Shown: positions 37,806 through 47,486, numbered from the stretch's first letter. The stretch is DNA of 64,000 bases from Comamonadaceae bacterium (GCA_027488115.1 JAIYCG010000044.1:124001-188000); one strand, 5' to 3'. Notes: generated by a model from the letters alone, not told the origin. Made by a program: numbers and translations.

Positions 37806-38674
37806 GCATGACAGCCGCCCAAGTCCAGAACATTTTGGTGCTCAGCATGATTCTGGGTTTTGCTGCGGCTGAACTCATCAGCAGGCGTTATCAAAACACC
37901 GTCACGGCCACCACCAACGACACCAAGCTCGAGCTCTTGATGTTTGTCAGCTTGGTGGCCATTACCCAGCCCTTGGCCATGCTTTGCACTTCAAAATTAG
38001 GTGCATGGTGGCTGCCTGAGTACCAAGGTGTGATTGCCGACTGGCCGTGGTGGGCCATGGTGGGCATCTTGTTGCTGTGTGATGACATGACGCAATATTG
38101 GTGGCACCGCGCATCGCATTCGCCTTTGTTGTGGCCATTGCATCGCGCGCACCACTCTGCTGCTTACATGAGCATTCGGGTCACGTATCGAAACAACTTC
38201 TTTTACTACCTCATGATGCCTGGCTTGTGGTTTGCCGGCATGTTGCTTTACCTGGGGCTTGATGGCATGGTCTACGCCCTTTACATCGCCGTCAAATTGT
38301 TGGTCATCATGGGTGCTCACTGCGCTTGGCGATGGGACGAGCCGCTTTACAAAATTCGAGCCCTTCGTCCGCTCATGTGGGTCTTGGAGCGAACCATCTC
38401 AACGCCGGCCACCCATTGGGCCCATCACGCCATGACCCACAAAGATGGCGTTGGACATTACAAGGGTAATTTCGGCAACCTGTTGTTCATTTGGGACATC
38501 ATTTTTGGTTCTTCGCACATCACTCGCAATTACCCCAAACAGGTCGGTTTAAAAGACGATCAACTGTTTGGACAAGAGCACTGGTATCACCAGATGTTCT
38601 ATCCGCTGTTTCAGTCGAAACGAGAATATTCTGCGCTCAAATTGGGCGGGAAAATTTATTCAGAGGATGAATGA
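37802..38674 (+). CDS. Sterol desaturase/fatty acid hydroxylase-family membrane protein
   Basis: 290 residues with four or more membrane helices. The di-iron His clusters are present: His102 and His106 (WWHRASH), His114, His117 and His118 (LHRAHHS), and His215, His218, His219 and His223 (THWAHHAMTH). Family members hydroxylate or desaturate lipids and related hydrophobic compounds with O2. The substrate is not known. It is coupled to glutaredoxin by ATGA overlap, which could hint at a thiol electron donor (inference). Confidence 0.88.
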   Translation: MSMTAAQVQNILVLSMILGFAAAELISRRYQNTVTATTNDTKLELLMFVSLVAITQPLAMLCTSKLGAWWLPEYQGVIADWPWWAMVGILLLCDDMTQYWWHRASHSPLLWPLHRAHHSAAYMSIRVTYRNNFFYYLMMPGLWFAGMLLYLGLDGMVYALYIAVKLLVIMGAHCAWRWDEPLYKIRALRPLMWVLERTISTPATHWAHHAMTHKDGVGHYKGNFGNLLFIWDIIFGSSHITRNYPKQVGLKDDQLFGQEHWYHQMFYPLFQSKREYSALKLGGKIYSEDE

Positions 38675-38747
38675 ACAGCGATCCGCCCAAGCCGCGCATC
38701 ATTCATTCTGATCTTAGGCTAACCCCTTGAGCAATGAGCACTGAGCC

Positions 38748-39620
38748 TTAGCCCTTTGCCTGAAGCTTGTCTTGGGTGTTGTAAAGAAAGTCACTTGCAT
38801 CGTGGCGTTCATGCAATTGAGTTTCAAGAGGGCCCATTACACGGTTCACCATGCGGCCTCTTTGAACAGCAGGACGGGCCTCTATTTCATTGGCCCAGCG
38901 AATCACGTGCGTGTATTCATGAACTTGTAAAAATTCACCTGAATCGTATCGCTCACCTTTGGCCAAGCCACCATACCAAGGCCAAATGGCCATGTCGGCA
39001 ATGGTGTAGTCGTCACCGCCAATGAAGCGGTTGTTGGCCAGTCTCTGGTTCAAGACATCTAGCTCTCTTTTGACTTCCATTGCAAATCGGTCAATGGCAT
39101 ATTCAATTTTGGTGGGAGCGTAGGCAAAAAAGTGACCAAATCCACCGCCCAGATAAGGTGCGCTTCCCATTTGCCACATGAGCCAAGACATGCATTCGGT
39201 GCGTTTGGCAATGTCAGTTGGCAAAAAGGCCTTGAATTTTTCGGCCAAGTAGAAAAGGATGGCACCAGACTCAAACACCCTTTGAGGCTTTTCTGTGCTG
39301 CAGTCTAAGAGGGCCGGAATTTTGGAGTTTGGATTGACGCTCACAAAGCCGCTGCTGAATTGCATGCCTTCATTGATGCGAATGAGCCAGGCATCGTATT
39401 CAGCCCCTGTGTGTCCAAGTTCAAGCAACTCTTCCAGCATGACGGTCACTTTGATGCCATTGGGAGTGCCCAATGAATAAAGTTGCAGCGGGTGCTTGCC
39501 ACGTGGCAATTCTTGTTCGTGGGTGGCGCCTGCCACAGGCCGATTGATGTTGGCAAAGCGGCCACCATTGGCTTTGTTCCAAGTCCAAACCTTGGGGGGA
39601 ACGTAGGGCGTGTCAGACAT
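38748..39620 (-). CDS. yghU: Glutathione S-transferase family protein, YghU-like
   Basis: 290 residues, matching YghU, a glutathione-dependent disulfide-bond reductase of the nu class. The long N-terminal arm (VWTWNKANGGRFANINRPVAGATHE) before the thioredoxin-like domain is characteristic. The Thr-Pro-Asn segment SLGTPNGIKV holds the glutathione-binding Thr and Asn. NPNSKIPALLD carries the cis-Pro. The C-terminal helical domain is complete. It is transcribed alone, toward the hydroxylase-family gene. Confidence 0.9.
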   Translation of the reverse strand: MSDTPYVPPKVWTWNKANGGRFANINRPVAGATHEQELPRGKHPLQLYSLGTPNGIKVTVMLEELLELGHTGAEYDAWLIRINEGMQFSSGFVSVNPNSKIPALLDCSTEKPQRVFESGAILFYLAEKFKAFLPTDIAKRTECMSWLMWQMGSAPYLGGGFGHFFAYAPTKIEYAIDRFAMEVKRELDVLNQRLANNRFIGGDDYTIADMAIWPWYGGLAKGERYDSGEFLQVHEYTHVIRWANEIEARPAVQRGRMVNRVMGPLETQLHERHDASDFLYNTQDKLQAKG

Positions 39621-39706
39621 ACAAATACCTCATTTTGAATGTTTGCAAGCGTACACGAGAACACGTTCATTTTGAAGATGCAAAGCACCCGCACACCGTG
39701 AGTTTT

Positions 39707-40933
39707 TTAGAACAACATGGCCAGAGCCGCTGCCGAAATGAAAATGACGAGTGACAGGGTCACTTTCCCCCCGTAATGGCCCCCACCACTGATGTAACTG
39801 AGCGTTGATTTTGAAACCACGCTGGCAGCCAGAATGCCAATGACGCCCCACTTCGCGAGCGCAGTCACACTGCCATGTTGAATGCTCAATTGTGAAATGC
39901 CAACAGCAGCGGCATGAATTTCTGCAAAACCCACAATGACGGCCGATGCCAATGTGCCGGACTCACCAAACCAAATGCCCATCCACGTGGAAATGAGACT
40001 GACACTGCTGATGCTGACCGCAATAAAAAGAACATGTTTGAATTGAAAAGCGCCTTCGGTGGACGGTAGATAAAAATCTGTAGGCAGAGGGCGGCGCTTG
40101 AACCAGACCAAGGCCAGCACGAGCAGTGACAGCCCACCACAGAACAAGGGCCAAACCACATCGCCTAACAATGCAGGGGAGCTAGCGCCAATGACCAAAG
40201 CAAAAAGCAGCAGTGAGGCCAGCGTGGACAACAATGAGGCTGCGCAGGCAATATCGCTTAGCTCTGGTTTGTCTTTGACCCTTCTGCCCAAATCCATGAT
40301 GACGGCTGTAGAGGATACAAAGCCAGAGAAGAAGCCTGCAAGGGGCAAGCCCCAGCGAACACCTGTCAATCGGATGGCCAGATGCCCCATCATGCCAGCA
40401 AACATGATGACCACCACCACTTTCCAAATGGCAAATGGTTTGAAAGTGCCCCAAGGATCAATGGCCTCTCTCGACAAAATGGGTAAAACAACCACCACTG
40501 CAGCGAACAAAATCAGCGCATCTTCTAACTCTCTTTCGCTCAGGAGCTCTTGGCTAAATTGACGCAGGGGTTTTTTAAAAAACAAAAGACAAGCGACAGT
40601 CACGCCCAGTGCGGCGGCCAGTTGGCTAGACTCAATGGCCAAACCGCCAAGTAACACGGTAAGGGCTAGCGACACCTCGCCCGTCATGCCTGGGTCTCTG
40701 ATGTAAGACCTGTCGTAGCCTATGCCAATCAGAATACCCATCAATGCAAGCGCAACCAGAAAAATGGCCGCGCCAAGGTAAAGGGCCACAGCGCCTATGA
40801 GGGCGGCCACTGTGTGCGTTCGAATGCCGGCCATCAAGGCGCCAGGTTGGTGCAATCTTTCGCGCACTGTGCCGATCAAAAACCCAACCGACATGGCTGT
40901 GAAAAAAGCCATGATCTTTGGGCTGAAGTTCAT
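39707..40933 (-). CDS. MgtC/SapB plus DUF4010 membrane protein
   Basis: 408 residues with about ten to twelve membrane helices. The N-terminal part (about 1-130) resembles MgtC/SapB, with LIGTVRERL and GIRTHTVAALIGAV. The rest matches the DUF4010 region (GFVSSTAVIMDLGRR and the final GGGHYGGKVTLSLV). Function is not established; the MgtC link suggests ion or magnesium homeostasis, but that is only a family hint. It is separated by about 86 bp from the GST gene downstream on the same strand. Confidence 0.82.
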   Translation of the reverse strand: MNFSPKIMAFFTAMSVGFLIGTVRERLHQPGALMAGIRTHTVAALIGAVALYLGAAIFLVALALMGILIGIGYDRSYIRDPGMTGEVSLALTVLLGGLAIESSQLAAALGVTVACLLFFKKPLRQFSQELLSERELEDALILFAAVVVVLPILSREAIDPWGTFKPFAIWKVVVVIMFAGMMGHLAIRLTGVRWGLPLAGFFSGFVSSTAVIMDLGRRVKDKPELSDIACAASLLSTLASLLLFALVIGASSPALLGDVVWPLFCGGLSLLVLALVWFKRRPLPTDFYLPSTEGAFQFKHVLFIAVSISSVSLISTWMGIWFGESGTLASAVIVGFAEIHAAAVGISQLSIQHGSVTALAKWGVIGILAASVVSKSTLSYISGGGHYGGKVTLSLVIFISAAALAMLF

Positions 40934-40954
40934 AGCATCAATACCGCTACAGCA

Positions 40955-41749
40955 TCATCCGTTAGAGAATGAGTAGCCGTCCATGGCAATCACATGGTTG
41001 CTGATGCCTCGAAAGAAAGCCTTTGCAGAGGCTTCTTTGCCTGCCGCACCAATGGCCACAAACAAGGGCAAAAAATGATCTTCGGAAGGATGTGAGCGAA
41101 CGCCCTCTGGGCTATGAAGTCGGTAGTCAAGCAATTGCTGCCAACGCTTGCCGGTCATTTGCGTTTCAACCCAATTGGCAAATCCTTCGACATAAGCGGG
41201 GGTGTGCCTGCCTTGCATCGATGCCAATCTGAAATCGCCCAAGTTGTGCGTGATGTTGCCGGAGCCGATGACCAAGAAACCTTGGTGCGTGAGTTCTTCT
41301 AAAGCCTCTCCAAGGGCCAGGGCGTGCGCTGTGCCAGCATGGCTTTGAATAGAGACAGGAATGATGGGGACATCGGCCTTGGGAAACATGTGGCGCAATG
41401 GAGACCAAGCCCCGTGATCTAAGCCACGCGTGGCGTCGGTGTTGACTTGTGCAAATCTCTTTTTCAAAGCCTGTACAACTTCTTGGGCGCCTTCTGGACT
41501 ACCCACAGCGGGGTACTTGATGGTGTACAAGGCTTCTGGAAAACCATAAAAGTCATAGATTGTTTCTAACTGTGATGCCGTGCTCACGGTGGGCACGGCG
41601 GTGTCCCAATGCGCGCTAACGACGATGATGGCCCGGGGCTTGGCAAATAGGCTGATCACTTCACGCATGGCAGCGCCGGCAGCGCCGGGGTCGAGCGCAA
41701 ATGTGGGTGAGCCGTGTGGCACAAAAAGCGTGTTGAGAAGGTTTTGCAT
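40955..41749 (-). CDS. ygiD: Class III extradiol (LigB/DODA-type) dioxygenase
   Basis: 264 residues from ATG 41749. The likely metal and active-site His are His12 (PHGSP), His47 (SAHWDT), His112 (LDHGAWSPL) and His168 (GSGNITHN). The family includes 4,5-DOPA dioxygenase and E. coli YgiD. The ring-opened substrate is not known. A longer frame starts at a TTG at 41854, with an ATG at 41842, but those 35 extra residues are unlike the family, and proteins of this group usually begin just before the HGSP motif. It ends 22 bp before the MgtC/DUF4010 gene and diverges from formate dehydrogenase. Confidence 0.82.
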   Translation of the reverse strand: MQNLLNTLFVPHGSPTFALDPGAAGAAMREVISLFAKPRAIIVVSAHWDTAVPTVSTASQLETIYDFYGFPEALYTIKYPAVGSPEGAQEVVQALKKRFAQVNTDATRGLDHGAWSPLRHMFPKADVPIIPVSIQSHAGTAHALALGEALEELTHQGFLVIGSGNITHNLGDFRLASMQGRHTPAYVEGFANWVETQMTGKRWQQLLDYRLHSPEGVRSHPSEDHFLPLFVAIGAAGKEASAKAFFRGISNHVIAMDGYSFSNG

Positions 41750-41879
41750 CGTTCGTTTCAATTCAGAGTCTGAATTGATGGCTTCAATTGTTGATTCAAA
41801 GTATTTTACAAATGGCGTAAAGTAAGCTGATGCGACTTCCATGACATTGATCAAACTATTCCCATAAAATGGGGATCGT

Positions 41880-43622
41880 ATGACATCTTCACCTGCTCAA
41901 TCATCCAAGCCTATCGGATTTGCATCTGTCGAACAACTGAAGCAGCAACTGCGCCAAAAAAGCCAGCTCAAAGGTCGACAGGCAGATGAAATGGGCATGG
42001 CAGAAGTGAAGAAGCTTTTGACCTTGAACTTTGCAGATCTTGCAGAGCGACCAGATTTGCTCATTGAGCACCTGCATGTGCTCAACGATACCTATTTAGG
42101 TTTGCATGATCGGCACTTGCTTGCCTTGGCCAAGCTCATGAACCTGCCCATGGCAGAGGTTTATGAGGTGGCTACGTTTTATCACCATTTTGAAATCATT
42201 CGCGATGGAGAAAAGCCTGCTGACATCACAGTGCGGGTATGCGATGGCCTCAGTTGTGAGATGGCAGGTGCACGTGGCTTGCTAGACAAGTTGCCCCAAT
42301 TATTGTCTGAAAAATTGGCTGAAATGTCAGTGCGCGTTGTGGCCGCGCCGTGCGTGGGTCGGTGTGAGCAAGCACCGGCGGTCGTGGTGCATCAGAATGC
42401 CATTGTGCATGCCACACTTGAGAAAGTGTCGGCCGCTGTGAAGGGCCATCAAACTCAGGCTGCAGCGCCGTCCGCCGTTGATTTAGAAGCTTATGTGGCC
42501 GAAGGTGGTTATGCATTGCTGCAGCAATTGAAAAATAAATCTTTAGACAGGGAAGCCGTTTTAAACGCCATGGAAAACTCAGGCCTTCGAGGTTTGGGGG
42601 GCGCTGGTTTTCCAGCGGGCCGTAAATGGCGCATTGTTCAAGCTCAAACTGCGCCTCGCCTCATGGCTGTCAACATTGATGAGGGCGAACCGGGTACCTT
42701 CAAAGACAGAACCTACTTGGAAACAGATCCACATCGATTTCTAGAAGGCATGTTGATTGCGGCACATGTGGTCGGCATAGATGCCATTTACATCTACTTG
42801 CGCGATGAGTACCACGGCTGCCGAGCCATGCTCCAAGCCGAGTTAGACAAATTAAAAACGAACCCGTTTTTCGAATTGCCCCACATTGAACTTAGGCGGG
42901 GAGCAGGTGCCTACATCTGCGGCGAAGAATCGGCCATGATCGAAAGCATTGAGGGCAAAAGGGGCGAACCTCGCATGCGGCCGCCTTACATTGCCGAAGT
43001 GGGCTTGTTTGGCAAGCCTACGCTGGCGCACAACTTTGAAACCCTTTATTGGGTCAGAGACATTGTGCAAAAGGGGCCAGGTTGGTTCTCGGGTTATGGC
43101 CGCAACGGCCGCAAAGGTTTGCGCAGTTTCAGCGTGAGCGGGCGTGTGAAAAAGCCTGGCGTTAAGTTGGCACCCGCAGGCATCACCATTGCCGAACTGA
43201 TTGAAGAGTATTGCGGCGGCATGCAAGACGGCCATGACTTTTATGCCTACTTGCCGGGTGGTGCCTCTGGCGGCATTTTGCCGGCTTCACTCAAAGACAT
43301 TCCGCTCGACTTTGACACCCTGCAGCCCTATGGTTGCTTCATTGGTTCGGCAGCCATCATTGTGCTGAGCAATCAGGACTCAGCGCGCAATGCCGCCTTG
43401 AACATGATGAATTTCTTTGCCCATGAAAGTTGTGGCCAGTGCACGCCTTGCCGTGTGGGCACGAGCAAGGCTGCACAATTGATGCAGGCGCCGGTATGGG
43501 ACAACGCCACATTAGAGGATTTGAACCAAGTGATGGCCGATGCCTCTATTTGTGGCTTGGGACAAGCGGCCCCCAACCCTGTTCGCAGTGTGCAAAAGTA
43601 TTTTTCACAGGAGATCAGTTAA
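41880..43622 (+). CDS. fdsB: NAD-linked formate dehydrogenase, fused gamma-beta subunit (FdsG-FdsB)
   Basis: 580 residues that fuse two proteins kept separate in many species. The NuoE-like part (about 1-190) has the 2Fe-2S Cys C121, C126, C158 and C162. The NuoF-like part has the NADH/FMN segment LRGLGGAGFPAGRKW at about 236-250 and a C-terminal 4Fe-4S site in HESCGQCTPCRVG. It passes electrons from the FdsA centre to NAD+. The combined length is shorter than the sum of separate FdsG and FdsB. The ATG at 41880 has GGGGA upstream. ATGACA (41841-41846) and TAAAAT (41865-41870) resemble a promoter, but its start point would be almost at the ATG. Confidence 0.9.
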   Translation: MTSSPAQSSKPIGFASVEQLKQQLRQKSQLKGRQADEMGMAEVKKLLTLNFADLAERPDLLIEHLHVLNDTYLGLHDRHLLALAKLMNLPMAEVYEVATFYHHFEIIRDGEKPADITVRVCDGLSCEMAGARGLLDKLPQLLSEKLAEMSVRVVAAPCVGRCEQAPAVVVHQNAIVHATLEKVSAAVKGHQTQAAAPSAVDLEAYVAEGGYALLQQLKNKSLDREAVLNAMENSGLRGLGGAGFPAGRKWRIVQAQTAPRLMAVNIDEGEPGTFKDRTYLETDPHRFLEGMLIAAHVVGIDAIYIYLRDEYHGCRAMLQAELDKLKTNPFFELPHIELRRGAGAYICGEESAMIESIEGKRGEPRMRPPYIAEVGLFGKPTLAHNFETLYWVRDIVQKGPGWFSGYGRNGRKGLRSFSVSGRVKKPGVKLAPAGITIAELIEEYCGGMQDGHDFYAYLPGGASGGILPASLKDIPLDFDTLQPYGCFIGSAAIIVLSNQDSARNAALNMMNFFAHESCGQCTPCRVGTSKAAQLMQAPVWDNATLEDLNQVMADASICGLGQAAPNPVRSVQKYFSQEIS

Positions 43623-46481
43623 ATGAATGCGCCTGTGTCTAAAGAGTTGTTGGCACCACCGGGCGTTGAGTTCAAGCTCAACGATCAAAGGGTGGTGGGA
43701 TTTGAAGGCGAGTCCATCCTCAATGCGGCCAAGCGACACGGCATCGATATTCCACACCTGTGTGACAAAGAAGGCTTGCGGGCCGATGGCAATTGCCGCG
43801 CATGCGTGGTGGAAATCAAAGGGGAAAGAACACTGGCGCCCAGTTGCTGCAGAAACGTCACCGCAGGGCTGGAAGTTCTGTCCAACAGTGAACGCGCCAA
43901 GCAAAGCCAAAAAATGGTGCTCGAGTTGCTGTTGTCAGACATGCCCGATGAAGGGTACAAATGGACAGAGCAAGGCCAGCATGGCGAGTTAAGCGATTGG
44001 GCTTACAAACTGGACGTTACAGTTCGTCCAGAGTTGCAAGCCCTTCGCCGCCAACAACCTGAATGCGATCTGTCTCACCCCGCCATGGCGGTCAATCTGG
44101 ATGCCTGCATTCAGTGCAATCGTTGCGTGCGTGCATGCCGTGAAGAGCAAGTGAACGACGTCATTGGCTACGCAAACCGTGGTTCAAACAGCCAAATTGT
44201 GTTTGATTTGCAAGACCCCATGGGCAGCAGCACTTGCGTGGCTTGCGGTGAATGTGTGCAGGCCTGTCCAACGGGTGCGCTCATGCCCAAGTCGCAAATT
44301 GGATCGCAAGTGGTTGATCAAAAAATCGATTCCGTTTGCCCTTTTTGCGGCGTGGGATGCTTGCTAAGCTACAAGGTCAAGGACAATCAAATTGTGAGCG
44401 TGGAAGGGCGGGATGGACCCGCCAATCACAATCGTTTGTGTGTCAAAGGTCGATTTGGGTTTGACTATATCCAACACCCGCAGCGCCTCAAGTTGCCTCT
44501 CATCCGAAAGCCTGGTGTTCCCAAAGACCCTTTGCAGCTTGAAAAACTCAATCGGAATGCAGCCGATTGGACGTCGGTGTTTAGAGAAGCTACTTGGGAA
44601 GAGGCGTTGGCCTTAGGTGCTGGCAAGTTAAAACTGTTGCGCGATACCTTTGGTCCTAAATCTTTGGCAGGCTTTGGCTCTGCCAAGGGCAGCAACGAAG
44701 AAGCCTACCTGTTTCAAAAATTGGTGCGCACAGGATTTGGATCCAACAACGTCGATCATTGCACGCGCTTGTGCCATGCCTCCAGTGTGTCTGCCTTGCT
44801 GGAAGGTGTGGGCTCAGCAGCTGTGAGCAATCAGGTGAACGATGTTGAGCATGCTGGCCTCATTTTTGTCATTGGTGCCAACCCCACCGTCAATCACCCC
44901 GTGGCTGCCACGTGGATGAAGAATGCCGCCAAACGCGGTACCAAAATTGTGTTGGCCGACCCGCGTGTCACAGACATTGGCAAGCATGCTTGGCGAACTT
45001 TGCAATTCAAGCCCGACACCGATGTGGCCATGCTGAATGCCTTGATCTACACGGTCATTGAAGAAGGCTTGGTGGATCAAAGCTTCATTCAACAGCGCGC
45101 CAACAACTTCGAAGCGCTGAAGCAGAACATTCAGGGCTACAGCCCCGAAGCCATGGCGCCTCTGTGCGGCATTTCTGCCGCCACACTGCGTGAAGTAGCC
45201 CGGGAGTTTGCCAACAGCAAAGCATCGATGATTCTGTGGGGCATGGGCGTGAGCCAGCATGTCCATGGCACCGACAACGCGCGTTGCCTCATTGCATTGA
45301 CCACAGTCACAGGTCAAATTGGCAAACCAGGTTCGGGGCTTCATCCATTGCGTGGACAGAACAATGTGCAGGGCGCCAGCGATGCCGGCCTCATTCCCAT
45401 GATGTACCCCAACTACCAACGGGTCAACAATCCTAATGCACATCATTGGTTTGAAAAGTTTTGGAACACATCGCTCGACAGCCAGCCAGGTTACACCGTG
45501 GTGGAAATCATGCACAAGGCCTTGGCCGATGAGTCCGATCCTCACAAGGTGCGCGGCATGTACATCATGGGTGAGAACCCTGCCATGAGTGACCCAGACC
45601 TCAACCATGCCCGCCGTGCCTTGGCCTCGTTAGAACACTTGGTGGTTCAAGATATTTTCATGACCGAAACCGCATGGTTGGCCGATGTGGTTTTACCAGC
45701 CACTGCGTGGCCTGAAAAAACGGGCACTGTGACCAACACAGACCGCATGGTACAAATGGGACGGCAAGCGGTGCAAGCACCTGGCCTAGCCAAAGCCGAT
45801 TTGTGGATCATTCAGCAAATGGCCAAAGGCATGGGATTGAGTTGGCCTTATGAAGGCGAGCACCACGGTGTGGCAGCTGTGTATGAAGAAATGCGACAAG
45901 CCATGCACGAAGTGATCAGTGGCATTTCCTGGGAAAGATTGGTGCGCGATTCCAGCGTCACTTATCCTTGCCTGACTGAAGAAGATCCAGGTGAACCTAC
46001 TGTTTTCAAAGAGCACTTTGCCACCCCAGATGGCCGCGTCAACTTGGTCCCAGCCGACCTCATCCCTGCCAACGAGCGGCCTGATGAAAATTACCCATTC
46101 GTGCTCATCACCGGCAGACAACTTGAGCATTGGCACACCGGTAGCATGACGCGCCGTGCTACTGTGCTCGATGCCATTGAGCCAGAGGCAACAGCTTCAC
46201 TTTGCGGCACTGACTTGTTGGCTCTGGGCTTGAATACGGGCGATGTCATCACCTTGGCATCAAGGCGAGGGCAGGTGAGTTTGCGGGTCAGACGAGACGA
46301 CGGCACGCCGCAAGGTGCTGTGTTTGTGCCATTTGCTTATTACGAAGCCGCTGCCAACCTCATGACCAATGCAGCACTCGACCCTTTTGGAAAAATTCCA
46401 GAATTCAAATATTGTGCTGTCTCGGTCAAAGCCGGTGGGCAATTGGCTGAGACTCACGGCTTCTTTCAAGAATCTGCTTAA
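43623..46481 (+). CDS. fdsA: NAD-linked formate dehydrogenase alpha subunit (molybdenum, FdsA)
   Basis: 952 residues, full length. An N-terminal 2Fe-2S domain has C47, C58, C61 and a Cys pair at 75-76. Two ferredoxin-like 4Fe-4S sites follow (C162/165/168/172 and C205/208/211/215). A further site begins at C239/242/246 with C273, and then the molybdopterin domain. C384-H385 (TRLCHAS) is the expected Mo-ligand Cys and neighbouring His. It oxidises formate to CO2 in the cytoplasm. The ATG directly follows the fdsB stop (TTAAATG). FdhD/FdsC and FdsD, normally needed for assembly, are not in the window. It ends overlapping the convergent thioesterase gene by 4 bases. Confidence 0.93.
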   Translation: MNAPVSKELLAPPGVEFKLNDQRVVGFEGESILNAAKRHGIDIPHLCDKEGLRADGNCRACVVEIKGERTLAPSCCRNVTAGLEVLSNSERAKQSQKMVLELLLSDMPDEGYKWTEQGQHGELSDWAYKLDVTVRPELQALRRQQPECDLSHPAMAVNLDACIQCNRCVRACREEQVNDVIGYANRGSNSQIVFDLQDPMGSSTCVACGECVQACPTGALMPKSQIGSQVVDQKIDSVCPFCGVGCLLSYKVKDNQIVSVEGRDGPANHNRLCVKGRFGFDYIQHPQRLKLPLIRKPGVPKDPLQLEKLNRNAADWTSVFREATWEEALALGAGKLKLLRDTFGPKSLAGFGSAKGSNEEAYLFQKLVRTGFGSNNVDHCTRLCHASSVSALLEGVGSAAVSNQVNDVEHAGLIFVIGANPTVNHPVAATWMKNAAKRGTKIVLADPRVTDIGKHAWRTLQFKPDTDVAMLNALIYTVIEEGLVDQSFIQQRANNFEALKQNIQGYSPEAMAPLCGISAATLREVAREFANSKASMILWGMGVSQHVHGTDNARCLIALTTVTGQIGKPGSGLHPLRGQNNVQGASDAGLIPMMYPNYQRVNNPNAHHWFEKFWNTSLDSQPGYTVVEIMHKALADESDPHKVRGMYIMGENPAMSDPDLNHARRALASLEHLVVQDIFMTETAWLADVVLPATAWPEKTGTVTNTDRMVQMGRQAVQAPGLAKADLWIIQQMAKGMGLSWPYEGEHHGVAAVYEEMRQAMHEVISGISWERLVRDSSVTYPCLTEEDPGEPTVFKEHFATPDGRVNLVPADLIPANERPDENYPFVLITGRQLEHWHTGSMTRRATVLDAIEPEATASLCGTDLLALGLNTGDVITLASRRGQVSLRVRRDDGTPQGAVFVPFAYYEAAANLMTNAALDPFGKIPEFKYCAVSVKAGGQLAETHGFFQESA

Positions 46482-47296
46482 GCTTTGTAATACACGATTT
46501 GGTGGGTGGTGGCCAACAATTGCTGTTGGTCACTCCAAATTTCGGCCGATTGGTCATGGTATCCAAGACCAAATTTAGATGCTCTTGCAAGACCCAATAC
46601 GTGGTTGCCGCCTTGTAAATTCAGCAATGCTGTGTCGGCGTGAAAATACGTGGTGAGTGAGATGGTGCCAGCTGGAAATCTTCCCATTCGACGCACAAAA
46701 ATACGAGGCACAAATGAGTCGCAGATGGCCGTCAGGGATAAAAAATCCAATGGTCTTGGTGGGTCGTCTTGAATCCAAAACTCCGTGATTGCGTCGGGCT
46801 CTTGCGTGGGTTGTTGCCCATCAATCATGAGACCTTTGACGGGCCGCATGTCATAGCGGCGCGTCCACTCAGGCGCATTGGATGTGTCGGCTCTGGCCAA
46901 TGACAAAGCCGGCTGTCTGACTGGAAAATCTAACTCAGTTGACTGCCAAGTTTCACGTCGAATGGCAAACACAGCGCTGGCTGTAGTGGCAATTTGGCCG
47001 TCGTGCTGAAACTGTGTCATGGACCAATGCTGCGTGGAGCGGTTGGTTCTAACGGCTTGGGCCGAAATGGTGAAAGGGCCATCTTCTATGGGGCCAGCAA
47101 AATTGACCGTGAGAGAAACAGGATCGCCTAATCGATCTGCATTCAGGAGTGCAGCATTCAATAGCACAGCTGAAGTGATGCCACCAAATGGCCCCACCAT
47201 GTTGCCGTAGTCTGGCTGTGTGTTGCCACACCAAATTCCATCGCTGTTTTGTTCTAGGCTGGTAGCCAAATCCAAAGGGTGTCTTTGTTGTGTCAT
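46478..47296 (-). CDS. Acyl-CoA thioesterase-like protein (double hotdog)
   Basis: 272 residues in two hotdog-type halves. The N-terminal half has GNMVGPFGGITSAVLLNAAL, with the long central helix of this fold, and VNFAGPIEDGPFTISAQAVRTNRS. The second half has LTTYFHADTALL and GRASKFGLGYHDQSAEIWSDQ-like strands ending HQIVYYKA. Such proteins split acyl-CoA thioesters or bind them without catalysis. The acyl group is unknown. It is a single gene convergent with fdsA, and there is no evidence that it is part of formate metabolism. Confidence 0.82.
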   Translation of the reverse strand: MTQQRHPLDLATSLEQNSDGIWCGNTQPDYGNMVGPFGGITSAVLLNAALLNADRLGDPVSLTVNFAGPIEDGPFTISAQAVRTNRSTQHWSMTQFQHDGQIATTASAVFAIRRETWQSTELDFPVRQPALSLARADTSNAPEWTRRYDMRPVKGLMIDGQQPTQEPDAITEFWIQDDPPRPLDFLSLTAICDSFVPRIFVRRMGRFPAGTISLTTYFHADTALLNLQGGNHVLGLARASKFGLGYHDQSAEIWSDQQQLLATTHQIVYYKA

Positions 47297-47460
47297 GTCA
47301 ATGCTTGTTCAGGAAAGTTTGCAGCAATTTGCCAACTGGGCATCAGAAGGGCGAGGGCTGAGTCAATGAAAAATGGCAGATTTCGCGTGGGTGTAGAGTT
47401 TGAAATATAAATTTAATGAAGGGTTCATTGAACTGACATCATTGATTGCTAAATTCGGGA

Positions 47461-47479
47461 TTGTTTCACTGTGAATCAA
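47461..47479. promoter_or_regulatory. Candidate operator: 19-bp dyad just before the SiaB-like gene
   Basis: TTG-t-TTCAC-t-GTGAA-t-CAA is symmetric at 16 of 19 positions, the exceptions being the three lower-case bases. It ends 7 bp before the ATG of the SiaB-like gene, which has no ribosome binding site of its own. The central spacer of one base argues against an RNA hairpin and for protein binding to DNA. It is not a normal CRP site. Confidence 0.45.
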
Positions 47480-47486
47480 ATTTAAC

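Noticed and set aside
38716-38752. GGCTAA/TTAGCC inverted repeat between convergent genes
   Set aside because: The 6-bp stem has a loop of about 25 bases and no clean U run; too weak to call a terminator.
41841-41870. ATGACA and TAAAAT with 18-bp spacing before fdsB
   Set aside because: The start point would fall about 3 bases before the ATG at 41880, leaving no ribosome binding site in the transcript. It is possible only if the message is leaderless.
44814-45608. 264-codon ORF on the minus strand within fdsA
   Set aside because: It is antisense to strongly conserved molybdopterin-domain sequence, has no family-like motifs and no start signals. It is a shadow of codon bias.
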